From positions 71,119,299 to 71,183,298 of the forward strand of contig CM043952.1 in NCBI GenBank assembly GCA_014529385.2: a stretch of DNA of 64,000 nt, given 5' to 3'. Source of the DNA: Adiantum capillus-veneris. Taxonomy: Eukaryota > Streptophyta > Polypodiopsida > Polypodiales > Pteridaceae. Position numbers and translations under genes: made by a program. Under the pieces are notes generated by a model that saw only the letters and a program-made list of their open reading frames with translations, was not told the origin of the DNA and made no database searches. Shown piece by piece: positions 34,799 to 45,360 of this stretch (positions are counted from its first letter, which is position 1; every line of letters starts with the position of its first letter).

Positions 34799-35008
34799 CT
34801 AGCAAGAGAAAGCAAATTGTCCCTTCTCGTTCAAACCGAGTAAGCTCCACATATTGAGTTCCTTGCGGCATTGATAGAGGCGATACACATTGATGGTTTC
34901 CTTTAGAGCCTCCCTAAACCATTCGGCTCCATACGATGCCTCTCCGTTGGGAATGGCTTCCATGGCATCCCACGCAGACTTGATTTTACTCTCAAGATCG
35001 TCGGACAT
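34799..35008 (-). pseudogene. small unrecognised frame flanking the transposase relic
   Basis: A 69-residue frame: MSDDLESKIKSAWDAMEAIPNGEASYGAEW, then FREALKETINVYRLYQCRKELNMWSLLG. It is well formed with an ATG start and lies downstream of the MULE/FAR1-like relic on the same strand, so it could be that element's 3' part. The WDAM...Y..AEWFREA pattern is reminiscent of helical Myb/SANT-like segments, but I cannot assign a family. Confidence 0.35.
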
Positions 35009-35367
35009 CGTGAAAAGAAGAGAGGTGTGCTAGGAAGCTAGTGGACGTTTTCACAAAAATAATTCAAGCTATGGCAATTTATATCCACTGTGGAAATATT
35101 ATATTACTTTATACATGATTTGACACAAAAACAAGAAGCTCTCAAATATGAAAAAAACTACAAATGAATGTACCAAAATGTGGCCATCATAAGATAAAAT
35201 TAGAAAGTAGTAAAGTTGTCCAGGTAAAGCATACTAAGAAAAAGTGAGAATTGACAAATGCTATGCATCCATGCCTCAATAAGTCCAAATTCAGCTTAGT
35301 GCTTTGAAGATATCAGCATCTGCCAGGATTGGTTGATGGATAAACATGTTCTCATTTTGGCTTAGCC

Positions 35368-35675
35368 CTAGCACACGCAGATAAATAAAATAAAAATTTT
35401 TACATGGAAGATATGGTTTTTTCTTTGACACCCATTCCATGAAGACTGGACATGTGCACGATGGCTGGTGCTAATACAAACTTTGTACATCTCGACATGA
35501 CCATCTTCACTGTTGGTCTCTACTTTGAAGACCTCATTAACACCATTTGCTGCACATATCTCTTCTACGACCTTCGCTCTCAAGGCTAATGCTAAACTGA
35601 TCTTGCGAGCAACATCCTTGGAAATGGAAGTACGATAACGTACACGTAGACCATCTCGCATTGTGGCTCTTGCAC
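35368..35675 (-). pseudogene. MULE/FAR1-like transposase relic, 3' part (SWIM region)
   Basis: The frame VRYRTSISKDVARKISLALALRAKVVEEICAAN...VEMYKVCISTSHRAHVQSSWNGCQRKNHIFHVKIFILFICV. The distribution of C, C, H and the terminal hydrophobic 'ifilfi.v' resembles a degenerate SWIM zinc finger at the end of MULE/FAR1 transposase-like proteins; one expected Cys reads V (HVK for CKH). It stops at the insertion site of the LTR element, and the preceding part resumes at 42,063. Confidence 0.45.
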
Positions 35676-37229
35676 TGATGGGGGCTTTTCACAAGCCAAG
35701 CTCCCATACCCCTCTTCTCTCGTCCCCACCCCATGAAAACCCCCTCTTAGGGACGGAGTGATAAATGGCATTGGAAAAAGTAAGAAAAAAATAAAGTATG
35801 ATTATGTAAATATCTAAGAAAGGTAAAATAGGCCACCTCATGCCTGCGGGGCAGCCCATCCCCACCTTGCCTCCTTTTTCTTCATTGTTGCCCCGCCGTG
35901 TGTCCCTTTTCCTCTCCTCCACTCAAAAGGTCAACCCCCTCTCTCTTCCCCTTGTCCTTTCTCCTTTCTCTCTCCCCTCAAGCTACCCCACCTCTCACCA
36001 ATAATGCATTATAACTCACCAATAATGCACCAACTCACATGCAACTTACCCTATCTTCCAAAATAGTATACCCCACCCCCTCTTTCTCTCTCCTATCATA
36101 TCCCATGACCCAAATACCCCCCTCTCTCTCTAAAGGGCGCCATGTCTCTTGTCTTGTAGCTAAATAACCTCCCCCACACTCACACACACTCAGTTTCACT
36201 GAAAAAGGTGCCCACAGACCCATCCCCACCTAGTGGTTACCTGATTTTTCTTGTGTTCACACACATCTGCACACAGATTCACCTCTGGACACACTCCACT
36301 CTCTCCCCTCTTGTAATTACTTTATTCTCCATGTCACCTCTCACTTTTTTTCATCAACCCATCTCTCTCTCTTAGTCTCTCTCTCATGAGACTGCTGTTC
36401 TGGCACATATACACACAGCCAGACAAGTGGGGCCCACAGTCACATGGCCTATGTAGATAATGATTTCTTCATTTCTAAATTCTAGAATTTCTCCCCCCCC
36501 TCCTCCCCTATATAAAGTGGGGTCACCATCACACAAACACACACAACATCACCAAAGAACACACTATGCACTGTGTGTGCCTAGTGCACACACACACACA
36601 CCCACACCATCACCATCACCATCACCGCAATCACCATGCTTGTCTTGAGCATGACCTCTACACCCTTGTCTATGGAAGATGAAGGGCAACTAAATGAAGT
36701 ATGATGGCCATAATCCTCGTGCGAGTCTTCGCCATCAACTCCCACCTATCCTCCATGTGCTCTACCACTCTCTCCCTTCTCATTCCCCTACCCTATGCTC
36801 CCCATTTCATCGCCTAATTCTCTAAATAAAGCTTGAGGTTTTGTGAGTATGTTTTCTTGCAATTTTTTGCCCATGTGAGGTGTGCGGAATCGCCACCTAG
36901 TCTTGTGTTTTGGAGTGAGCTTGTGTATGTGTGAAGGGTGTGCGGATTCTCCATCCTTTTGTGATGCCTAAGTACTAAGCCGCTATACCCCTCCCTCACT
37001 CTCTCTCTCTCTCTCACTTGATCTCATTCCCTTTCCTTTTCATCATTACTCCCAAGCATCCATCTCTCTTGGATGAAAACTTTGTTATGGTGGTGTGTGG
37101 TTTGCATCCTAACCGCTGAAGCTAGGTGGTGCCCCCTGTTTGCTTTACCATGATAGGCTCGAGGCGCGCCATTCGGTCCCCGGTGTTTTAGAGGCCATCG
37201 GGGGTTCGGGGTTCGCTTTGCTCCCGTCA
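35676..37229 (+). mobile_element. 5' LTR of the gag-only element
   Basis: Bounded by TGATGGGGGC and CTCCCGTCA. A TATA box (TATATAAA, 36,509-36,516) and an AATAAA (36,825-36,830) are placed as expected for promoter and polyadenylation signal. A U5 motif GCTAGGTGGTGCCCC (37,121-37,135) is shared with the LTR of the Ogre-like element. Confidence 0.95.
36509..36516 (+). promoter_or_regulatory. LTR TATA box
   Basis: TATATAAA in the 5' LTR, with an exact counterpart at 41,336-41,343 in the 3' LTR, about 310 bp before AATAAA. This is the likely core promoter for the element's transcript. Confidence 0.7.
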
Positions 37230-37231
37230 TT

Positions 37232-37249
37232 TGGTGCTCCCACGGAGGA
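37232..37249 (+). other. primer-binding site of the gag-only element
   Basis: TGGTGCTCCCACGGAGGA starts two bases after the LTR CA end. The same motif, TGGTGCCCCCAC[T/G]GAGGA, is found at 46,060 and 53,396 in two other elements. The primer tRNA is not identified; its 3' end would read TCC(G/T)TGGG(A/G)GCACCA or similar. Confidence 0.8.
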
Positions 37250-37302
37250 TCTTTTCATGAAACCCTTCAGTTTACAAGACTGAAACCCCTAAACTATTGT
37301 GA

Positions 37303-37566
37303 ATGGATGAATGGCTAGCAGGATTTGCTAATTGGACGACAGAAGAAGAAGAGCTCCAAGCACAACTAGACGAACTCCGCATCTCCATCGAAGCTCGAGT
37401 GCCAGGCGTAACGGTAATCGATTTGCAGTGGGAGAGTCAACCAACACGCCAAACCCAGTGGATATACATAGGCCAAGTGCCAAGAAGAAGAAGGAGAAGG
37501 TCGAAACCATGTCTGCAACCTACAACCAACCCACAACAACAAAATGGAAGGAGCTCTACACAATAG
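37303..37566 (+). CDS. upstream ORF in the leader of the gag-only element
   Basis: An 87-codon ATG frame: MDEWLAGFANWTTEEEELQAQLDELRISIEARV, then a basic PRRRRRRSK stretch. The first half looks like a short coiled coil (EEEELQAQLDEL). No domain is recognised. It sits between the primer-binding site and gag, the place where Ogre-type elements carry an additional ORF. A further frame (about 37,590-37,766; FQVAPDAAAQITEALAHTL) might be its continuation by splicing or frameshift. Confidence 0.4.
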   Translation: MDEWLAGFANWTTEEEELQAQLDELRISIEARVPGVTVIDLQWESQPTRQTQWIYIGQVPRRRRRRSKPCLQPTTNPQQQNGRSSTQ

Positions 37567-38042
37567 AGAACCAACACATTCTACTTTGAGAATCGGGTAA
37601 CTCAAGTCACCGAGGTAATTATCACAGTCAGTTTTCAAGTCGCACCTGATGCTGCAGCACAGATAACGGAAGCATTGGCTCACACTCTCACTAGAGAAAC
37701 TAGGGATCTACTGAGTTTGTTTCAGGAAAGAACACCACCCTCTCCCACAAGCTTGGACAGTGACTAATCACCTCTAAGCTTCACACGTGTACGCTCAATC
37801 AAGGTAATACTGGATTTGAAGGCTCACTACCAGCACGTCATTGACACCATGCCGGGTGGGGAGCGGTTTTTGGAGGTTCTGGCATCAGATCAACCATTTG
37901 TCTTACCTTTGGTACAAGGAAATGTACCGTTTGAAGTTTTAATCTATGTCCTAGTATAAGAGGGTATACACACCTCCTTGTAAAGAAGAAAAAAACTTTT
38001 GCAAGTTAAGCAGTGTGTCTTTCTAGCTCTCTCTCAGTAATC

Positions 38043-38768
38043 ATGGCAAGTGTAGCATTTCCAACATTTAAAGGAAAGAAGGGGGAGGATTTGGTAACAG
38101 ACTTCCTAGATGACTTTGAAGTAGCATGTGTAGTGAGAAACGAAGATACAGATGAATCCCGGGTTAGAATCTTGAAGCATCTCATGAAGCTAGAAGCTAG
38201 ATCATGGTACAATGCACTTCCACAAGCAACCAAGGATGACTGGGAACCCTTAAAAACCGCTTTTAAGAGGTGCTTTGGGGGAGGTACCACTTCAGAAAAG
38301 TTGTGGGACAAGTTGAGAGACTTGAAGCAGGAGGGTCTTTTAGAATATGCCACCTATGAGTCCAAATTTGTGGATTTGTGGGAACGGTGGGTTGAGTCAC
38401 TGGCCAGGGGGGAAGCTACACCCGATTTCCTAAAAAAAGATCGGTTCACGCATGGCTTATGGCCGCTTCTCAAGGAGAAGGTGAAAGGTAGATTCCCGGC
38501 TACGTACGAGTTAGCCGTTGAGATTGCTCGCCTTAAACACAAGAAGCTGCGAATGAAAGCCAAAGAAACCGAGTCAACAGAATCAGGAACATCGCGTCGA
38601 ACAACAACTACGACAACCACCATTCCACCACCACCACCGGCTCTTGGGGTAAGAGATGACCAACAAGATATGTTGGCCCATATTACTGACCAACTGCAGA
38701 ATTTGTCTGTCCACTTAATACAACAAGGGAGGAGTCAAGAAAGAGATCAAGACCCTGGAAGAGCATGA
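38043..38768 (+). CDS. Gag capsid protein of the gag-only element
   Basis: 241 residues from the ATG at 38,043 (MASVAFPTFKGKKGEDLVTDFL). Retrotrans_gag-type core: LKLEARSWYNALPQATKDDWEPLKTAF, EKLWDKLRDLKQEGLLEYATYESKFVDLWERW, FLKKDRFTHGLWPLLKEKV. The C-terminal part is Thr- and Pro-rich and ends in a helix. It would assemble into particles. The frame ends at TGA 38,766-38,768, followed immediately by a second TGA, and then stays open in the same frame into the zinc-knuckle remnant and the next ORF. It resembles the Gag of the Ogre-like element at 55,057, supporting a partner relationship. Confidence 0.85.
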   Translation: MASVAFPTFKGKKGEDLVTDFLDDFEVACVVRNEDTDESRVRILKHLMKLEARSWYNALPQATKDDWEPLKTAFKRCFGGGTTSEKLWDKLRDLKQEGLLEYATYESKFVDLWERWVESLARGEATPDFLKKDRFTHGLWPLLKEKVKGRFPATYELAVEIARLKHKKLRMKAKETESTESGTSRRTTTTTTTIPPPPPALGVRDDQQDMLAHITDQLQNLSVHLIQQGRSQERDQDPGRA

Positions 38769-38771
38769 TGA

Positions 38772-40439
38772 CAAAACAGGGAGTATCACTGCTACAACTA
38801 CGGAGAAGATGGTCACGGTATGTACTACTATCCCAAACCACAACAAAACTATAATAGAGAAGGTAGGAGGAACCAATTGTCACCCCCTAGAGAAAGAACA
38901 CCCCCACCCCAAGCACCAACCCCACCAACACAAATTCTACGTCCGCCACAATCACCACTTACAATTATCCTACGCCCACCACCAATTGGTACCCGCACAC
39001 CAAGTATCATTGGTCTTGCAGAAGAGGTCAAAATGAGTGTAACAGAAGAAGGATCAAGTAAGAAGACTATTCAAAGAACTCAAGCAGTGGAACAAGAGGT
39101 TAAAGAATCAAAAGATGCTACCCAGGTGGGGGAGGTAAGTCAAGAAAATTGTGTTACAAATGTGAGTACATCTTTAACCTTGAATGAAATAGGCACCAAA
39201 GCGATAATTCGACAGCATTGGGCAGTAAGGATAAGAAGGTGTAAAGTGTTGATTAGGCCTCGTCAGAGTAAGAGGAATGCAAAGGGCATGAAAGATATAA
39301 GAGAAGAGGAAGACCAGCTTGCTAGCAAGGCTTTGCAGAAGGTGGGAAACATATCAAGCAAAGGGGAGGGCTTTGAAAACGAAAGCCTGTGCACCAGCAT
39401 GGACCCAGGACAATGTAGCAAGCTAAAGGAATCTTGCATCAAGGTAGTTTCACTTAAGGACCATAACGAAAAGGTAAGTATGACTGAAGGTTTGGAGTTG
39501 GCTATTGCTCCAGAGGCTTGGCAGCCGAGCAAGACTTTATTGTGTAGTGTTGTAGACTTAGAGATGGGTAATGCCTCTAGTCTACTGAAGGGTGTTATAA
39601 ACTTGGAGATGGGTAATGCCTCCAGTTTATGTGAGGATGTTCATAGTAAGTTTGATGATCAATATGCTGCCAACCTTTTAAGGATGTTCCAAACTCCTCC
39701 ACAACACATCATTGTGTTTGCATGGGATGCATCAGACCTATGGCTATGGCTAGCTGCTCTAACATATACAGAGAAGATCAGCATGGAGATAAGATCAAAG
39801 GAGCCATGGATAGACAAAAGCCTGATAGAATGCAAGAATGAAGACCTCCTTCGCAATTTGGTACAATTTTTTACAAATAGTGCATCCTCTCTTTGGAGAA
39901 AGGTAAGTGGATTACGCTTGTATTTACGCCGCAAGGTAGGTGGCTTGCTATTAGCATCAGTAAAGGAAGCTGACATGTTTGAGCACACCCAAAAGAAGCA
40001 TGATATGCTTGCAGTTTTTTCTAGTCATGGCAGTAAGCAGGATTCTGAAGACAACTTGAGCTCACCACACCAACAAGGAGGCCATATATGGTGGATTATT
40101 GGTACACTCTTGGGAATCATAATTTTCAGTTCTGTCTTTGCAGGAGCCAAGATGCTCATTTCCCCTCTCGCTACTGGTGGTTACAAATTTGGTCCAATTT
40201 GGCATGCAAATTTTATTGTTCGGACAGTGCAGACAATGATCCTATTTTTCACTTGGGATCCAGGAGGACACTGGCACAAAGTTCTGGAAGCCATGGGCTT
40301 CCCATTTAATCAACCGACACTATTCCAAGGAACAGGCTATCACCCGGACCTGTTGCAATTTCATGAATATCCCAGAAATCTCACCAATGGCCAAATGGAA
40401 TGGCTAGTTCAGAAGGCAACTCGATATCGGATCCTATAG
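38772..40439 (+). CDS. unrecognised ORF in place of pol (539 residues from ATG 38,820)
   Basis: Same frame as gag, after TGA-TGA. It opens with a decayed zinc knuckle (CYNYGEDGHGMYYY; two Cys are Tyr). From the ATG at 38,820 it has a Pro-rich part (~20-60), a Ser/Lys/Glu-rich region (~70-230) with an imperfect duplication (VDLEMGNASSLLKG / INLEMGNASSLCED), then a more ordered part with VFAWDASDLWLWLAALTY. One strongly hydrophobic span, IWWIIGTLLGIIIFSSVFAG (~residues 422-441), is a likely membrane segment, followed by about 95 residues with TWDPGGHWHKVLEAMGFPF. No enzyme motif is seen. An envelope-like protein or a captured host sequence are both possible. AG|GTAAGT donor-like sites occur at 39,135, 39,474 and 39,903. 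Confidence 0.6.
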   Translation, partial: QNREYHCYNYGEDGHGMYYYPKPQQNYNREGRRNQLSPPRERTPPPQAPTPPTQILRPPQSPLTIILRPPPIGTRTPSIIGLAEEVKMSVTEEGSSKKTIQRTQAVEQEVKESKDATQVGEVSQENCVTNVSTSLTLNEIGTKAIIRQHWAVRIRRCKVLIRPRQSKRNAKGMKDIREEEDQLASKALQKVGNISSKGEGFENESLCTSMDPGQCSKLKESCIKVVSLKDHNEKVSMTEGLELAIAPEAWQPSKTLLCSVVDLEMGNASSLLKGVINLEMGNASSLCEDVHSKFDDQYAANLLRMFQTPPQHIIVFAWDASDLWLWLAALTYTEKISMEIRSKEPWIDKSLIECKNEDLLRNLVQFFTNSASSLWRKVSGLRLYLRRKVGGLLLASVKEADMFEHTQKKHDMLAVFSSHGSKQDSEDNLSSPHQQGGHIWWIIGTLLGIIIFSSVFAGAKMLISPLATGGYKFGPIWHANFIVRTVQTMILFFTWDPGGHWHKVLEAMGFPFNQPTLFQGTGYHPDLLQFHEYPRNLTNGQMEWLVQKATRYRIL

Positions 40440-40485
40440 CTAAGTAGAAGAAGAAATAGAGCTAGAGACATGAATGCCTCTAGCC

Positions 40486-40501
40486 AAAAGGGGAGGGCTA
40501 A
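40486..40501 (+). other. polypurine tract of the gag-only element
   Basis: AAAAGGGGAGGGCTAA directly precedes the 3' LTR TGATGG. The Ogre-like element has a close counterpart (GGGGGAGGGCTAA) before its LTR at 60,361. It primes plus-strand cDNA synthesis. Confidence 0.85.
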
Positions 40502-42058
40502 TGATGGGGGCTTTTCACAAGCCAAGCTCCCATACCTCTCTTCTCTCGTCCCCACCCCATGAAAACCCCCTCTTAGGGACGGAGTGATAAAAGGCATTGG
40601 AAAAAGGAAGAAAAAAATAAAGTATGATTATGTAAATATATAAGAAAGGTAAAATAGGCCACCTCATGCCTACGGGGCAGCCCATCCCCACCTTGCCTCC
40701 TTTTTCTTCAATGTTGCCCCGCCGTGTGTCCCTTTTCCTCTCCTCCACTCAAAAGGTCAACCCCCTCTCTCTTCCCCTTGTCCTTTCTCCTTTCTCTCTC
40801 CCCTCAAGCTACCCCACCTCTCAGAAATAATGCATTATAACTCACCAATAATGCACCAACTCACATGTAACTTACCCTATCTTCCGAAATAGTATACCGC
40901 ACCCCCTCTTTCTCTCTCCTATCATATCCCATGACCCAAATACCCCCCTCTCTCTCTAAAGAGTGTCATGTCTCTTGTCTTGTAGCTAAATAACCTCCCC
41001 CACACTCACACACACTCAGTTTCACTGAAAAAGGTGCCCACAGACCCATCCCCACCTAGTGGTTACCTGATTTTTCTTATGTTCACACACATCTGCACAC
41101 AGATTCACCTCTGGACACACTCCTCTCTCTCCCCTCTTGTAATTACTTTATTCTCCATGTCACCTCTCACTTTTTTTCATCAACCCATCTCTCTCTCTTA
41201 GTCTCTCTCTCATGAGACTGCTGTTCTGGCACATATACACACAGCCAGACAAGTGGGGCCCACAGTCACATGGCTTATGTAGATAATGATTTCTTCATTT
41301 CTAAATTCTAGAATTTTCCCCCCCCCCTCCTCCCCTATATAAAGTGGGGTCACCATCACACAAACACACACAACATCACCAAAGAACACACTATGCACTG
41401 TGTGTGCCTAGTGCACACACACACACCCACACCATCACCATCACCGCAATCACCATGCTTGTCTTGAGCATGACCTCTACACCCTTGGCTATGGAAGATG
41501 AAGGGCAGCTAAATGAAGTATGATGGCCATAATCCTCGTGCGAGTCTTCGCCATCAACTCCCACCTATCCGCCATGTGCTCTACCACTCTCTCCCTTCTC
41601 ATTCCCCTACCCTATGCTCCCCATTTCATCGCCTAATTCTCTAAATAAAGCTTGAGGTTTTGTGAGTATGTTTTCTTGCAATGTTTTGACCATGTGAGGT
41701 GTGCGAAATCGCCACCTAGTCTTGTGTTTTGGAGTGAGCTTGTGTATGTGTGAAGGGTGTGCGGATTCGCCATCCTTTTGTGATGCCTAAGTACTAAGCT
41801 GCTATACCCCTCCCTCACTCTCTCTCTCTCTCTCTCTCTCTCTCACTTGATCTCATTCCCTTTCCTTTTCATCATTACTCCTAAGCATCCATTTCTCTTG
41901 GATGAAAACTTTGTTATGGTGGTGTGTTGTTTGCGTCCTAGCCGCTGAAGCTAGGTGGTGCCCCCTGTTTGCTTTACCATGACAAGCTCGAGGCGCGCCA
42001 TTCGGTCCCCAGTGTTTTAGAGGCCGTCGGGGGTTCGGGGTTCGCTTTGCTCCCGTCA
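40502..42058 (+). mobile_element. 3' LTR of the gag-only element
   Basis: Matches 35,676-37,229 with scattered substitutions and small microsatellite length differences, e.g. a longer CT run at 41,818-41,844. TATATAAA is at 41,336 and AATAAA at 41,644-41,649. It ends CCCGTCA followed by the GCAC target duplicate. Confidence 0.95.
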
Positions 42059-42062
42059 GCAC

Positions 42063-44240
42063 TGTCTTCGGGAGTAGACGTATCTTTTGACTTGAAAGGA
42101 GAGTTTGTCATATTTTGTGCAGGAGCAACTGGCGTTACATTAGATACTCCTTATTTGCTGAGCTCCACTTGATACCCCCCTCATGAATTATTTGCACCTC
42201 ATCCTCCGATAGGTTGGTGCCCACATGCATGGGCCAAGTGTGTGGTGGATGCGGAGGTTGCGGCTCAATGTTCTGGTCTACTATATGGCAATGCAAGACA
42301 TGATCCGGACAAAACTAAAACCATTGACGCACCACACCATTTGGATGTTTTCGATATCCTTCAAAATATGGGGCTGGTATACCAAGGCTAGAACCTGTTA
42401 TACTACATCGACACCTGCGTCCTCCTCTTGGCGTGCCGCTACATGTGACCCTACTACCTTGTGGAGTTTGGCGTATGGCCCACATTGCCTCATTGACCTT
42501 GCGCTCAACTACATACTGCCCACCAGAACCTATAATTCATTTTGGTGTTTGTGATATCCCTTCTTCTGCAAAGTTGATCTTACGTAGTCTTCCACACTTC
42601 TTGCAATCTTTGGTGACCGAGTTGCACTCAGGCCTATGCGATGAATCATCTTCCACGTTGATAAACTCATTTGGCTTGCGTTTTTGCCTTGATGTCTCCT
42701 TATCTCCTGTTAATGGAGTTGGTTGTTTATACATTGGAGTGCCCTCAGTAGCCGCATTCCCTTCTCTTATCACTCATAAGCTTTTGTATTGATGGACCCT
42801 TTCCAATGTGTTTTCCATGGCTGTATGAAATGGCCTTTGTTCTCTGTAACATGGAATTTGCAAGGTCGGTTTTACAATGCATCATATGATGAAATGCGTT
42901 ACGGAAACCCTCCCCTGCTAGCCAGCTACCATGCTTGCTCTCCACAAGGTTAGTGCGTGGAGTGTTTGGTCCATCAAAGCTACTTTCTACGCATGTCATA
43001 ATGCCACCCCAATGTGCAATACGAATTTCCACCAACTAAGCCATGAATCCATGTATGGAATGTTATGGTCTATGCAATGACCATTACGCCACCATTGGCG
43101 TATCAGACGAGCCTCTACTGCTGCAGCCTCTTTTGTTGGTGCTTGCCTCCACTTCTCACACATTTCTTTGTGTGTGTGTTGAGAAGCTTGCACCACATAC
43201 TTCATTGTGTGTTGATTCAAGCTTTGGTTCTAATGGAAAAGACAAGAACGCTCTCAACCGCTCATTGTATTGGTCTTGTCACCACCATTGAACACAATTC
43301 AAACTGCATTCCAATTTGCTTGAGCTTCATCCGCCATGAAGCCAAAGAAGTTATCTTTGTCACACCCACATGGTATCATTACATCATTGAGGCACTCCCA
43401 AAACAAACATTGCGTTTCCATGTCTTCCTCTTTCATTTCACAAGTTGCAATAGTCAAAAGGTCCTACATGCACCTTATCTCCAATCTTACAATATTTCCC
43501 GGGTGCACTTGCCTTTTGTATGTACCCGTTGAAATGACTTGTATTGGGAACATGATAATCAACCAAGCGGACACATTGTTCATTCATGCACTTGAGAGAT
43601 CCTATGCAATGACTAAGACACACTACACCTGGAAAAACAATATTGGACGTAGTAGGCTTCGACCGCAAATGAGGATCATACTTATGCTCCATCTCATCCA
43701 TATGGTGCAACTTTCCAATGGTAGGTGGAAATTCTAGAACGAGATCACCATTGTAAGACCTCGAATCTCTGTAACTTTTTCCACTTGTTGTATTTGCATT
43801 AAAAGCTTTGTATGTGCCCTTCTTTTCGGGCTGTAAGAGTTTTTGTCTTGTACTCCTTTTGAAGCTATTTGAGAGCAAAACTCGAAGGGGGATACATAGA
43901 TCTATTAACTCTTTTTGACCGATTGCACCTTTGATGGACGATCCACAATGGCAATGGGAGTCATGCTAAGTTAGGATGCATATTGTGTTTGATGGGATGC
44001 GTTGACTTTGTATTTACGTGAAAGCTGTTTATCCAGTACATAGATGAATTCACACAAATTGTTGAGCGTCCTCTCAAGAGGCAAATTCATTTCAATATCA
44101 CCAACTTCGATGACTACATCTAAAGTTATAAATTGCATTGAAGAAATTAATTCTAAAAGAAATGATTCATATATTATAAATTTACCATTGTAAAAAGAAT
44201 AAGAAATCTCTTTACCTAGGAAAAATAAAGAGCAAGCCAT
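42063..44240 (-). pseudogene. MULE/FAR1-like transposase relic, 5' and middle parts
   Basis: Minus-strand pieces in several frames. The first (44,240-43,971) contains LPLERTLNNLCEFIYVL. The second (43,878-43,438) contains LVLEFPPTIGKLHHMDEMEHKYDPHLRSKPTTSN and VCLSHCIGSLKCMNEQCVRLVDYH. The third (43,035-42,745) contains NTPRTNLVESKHGSWLAGEG. The last (42,773-42,537) contains KDCKKCGRLRKINF. The paired cysteines, the NLVESKHGSW block and the SWIM-like end beyond the LTR insertion suggest a MULE or FAR1-type transposase-derived protein. It is heavily broken, and family assignment is tentative. Confidence 0.45.
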
Positions 44241-45360
44241 GATAATATGCCAAGCAAATAATTAAGCACAAGATCACATTGTATAAAGTAACACAAATTT
44301 TTTATATACTCACGTCTAATAATATAGCTGTTATAAATTTAAATTTAATATTGTTTTATTGTTTTGAAAAATTAATGTAAAAAAATACAAATATATTTTT
44401 AAAAAAATATTTGTTACAAAATATTTGTTTGTGACTGTGTGATCACGTGAATTTATTTATTTTAATTTCTTTTTTTAATGTTTATGTGTAAAGGAGATGT
44501 GTGAGTAATCGGGTGTGCTAAGGATAGGGGGGCAAGATTCTGTAAGTCCAAGTCGAAGGGTTGGGGAGTCAAGTAATGGGGACGTTTAAGAGATAGTACT
44601 CCCCTCCCCCTCCCATGCCATTCGGGCGGCGAGGAAGGGGGGGGGGGGCGTGTGCGTTGCCGCTAACAGGGACGGAGGCGGGGTAAGGAGGGGCAGGGCG
44701 GGGTGGGGTTTGCGTGCAGGGCTGCCACTTGGGGCGGAGGCAGAGGCGGGGGCATGCGCGCTATCGGGGGGGGGGGGGGGGGGGCAGGGGTGGTGGAGGG
44801 TGGGCCGGAGCGTTGGCCATGGGCGGACAAGCACCCAAAGCATGCGCATTGGCCATGGGTGGGGGCGGGGCACTAACGCAAAAGGGGCACAGGCAGGGGA
44901 GGGCGGGGCGTTCGCCATGGATGGCCAAGCGCCCATGGCCAGTGCATTGGCCATGGGCCGAAACACGCCCCCACACGGGGGCGTGTGTCCGCGCCTCTGG
45001 CCAACGCGTGGCCAAAGGCAGTGGCCAAAGGCAGAGTACACACACACGTCACACGCATGGCAGTCCACGTGGACACGCAGAGCCAAGTAGGCTGCCGCGT
45101 GTCCACGTGGGGTTGCCACGTTGTCAAGAATTTTTTGGATGAGTACAAAATCCATAAATGATGCCAAAAAAACTTGCTGACCACCCTCATGTATATATAT
45201 GTACATAGTGCTTCCAGCTTTGAAAGTGTCCGTGTAAAAAACCTTGTACAAAGGCTTGGTTTTGGTCAAGCTGTTCGTTGAGTTTTGGGTTGGTCGAGCT
45301 TTCAAAAAATAGTTTTTAATGAGCATTCCTAGCCATGCTTGATATCTTGAAAATGGACTA
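44241..45360. other. AT-rich then extremely G-rich low-complexity stretch
   Basis: 44,280-44,500 is AT-rich with no gene. 44,580-45,030 is G-rich on the plus strand (G runs at 44,638-44,648 and 44,766-44,784) with the phrase 'ggccatggg' and 'caagcgccc' recurring. 45,040-45,125 carries CCACGTGG-containing repeats. Long open frames here on both strands are compositional. Confidence 0.6.

Larger units (their letters stand above)
35676..42058 (+). mobile_element. gag-only LTR retrotransposon with an unknown ORF, complete and young
   Basis: 5' LTR 35,676-37,229 (1,554 bp) and 3' LTR 40,502-42,058 (1,557 bp) both run TGATGGGG...CCCGTCA and differ at relatively few positions. The direct repeat GCAC flanks the element (35,672-35,675 and 42,059-42,062). 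A primer-binding site starts at 37,232 and a polypurine tract (AAAAGGGGAGGGCTAA) ends at 40,501. The 3.3-kb interior has gag but no protease, RT, RNase H or integrase; a 539-codon unrecognised ORF fills the space. It must use enzymes from another element. It is inserted in the minus-strand MULE/FAR1-like relic. Confidence 0.95.

Noticed and set aside
35689-35922. Small minus-strand frame present in both LTRs of the gag-only element
   Set aside because: The same reason: LTR duplication explains the conservation, and there is no coding signature.
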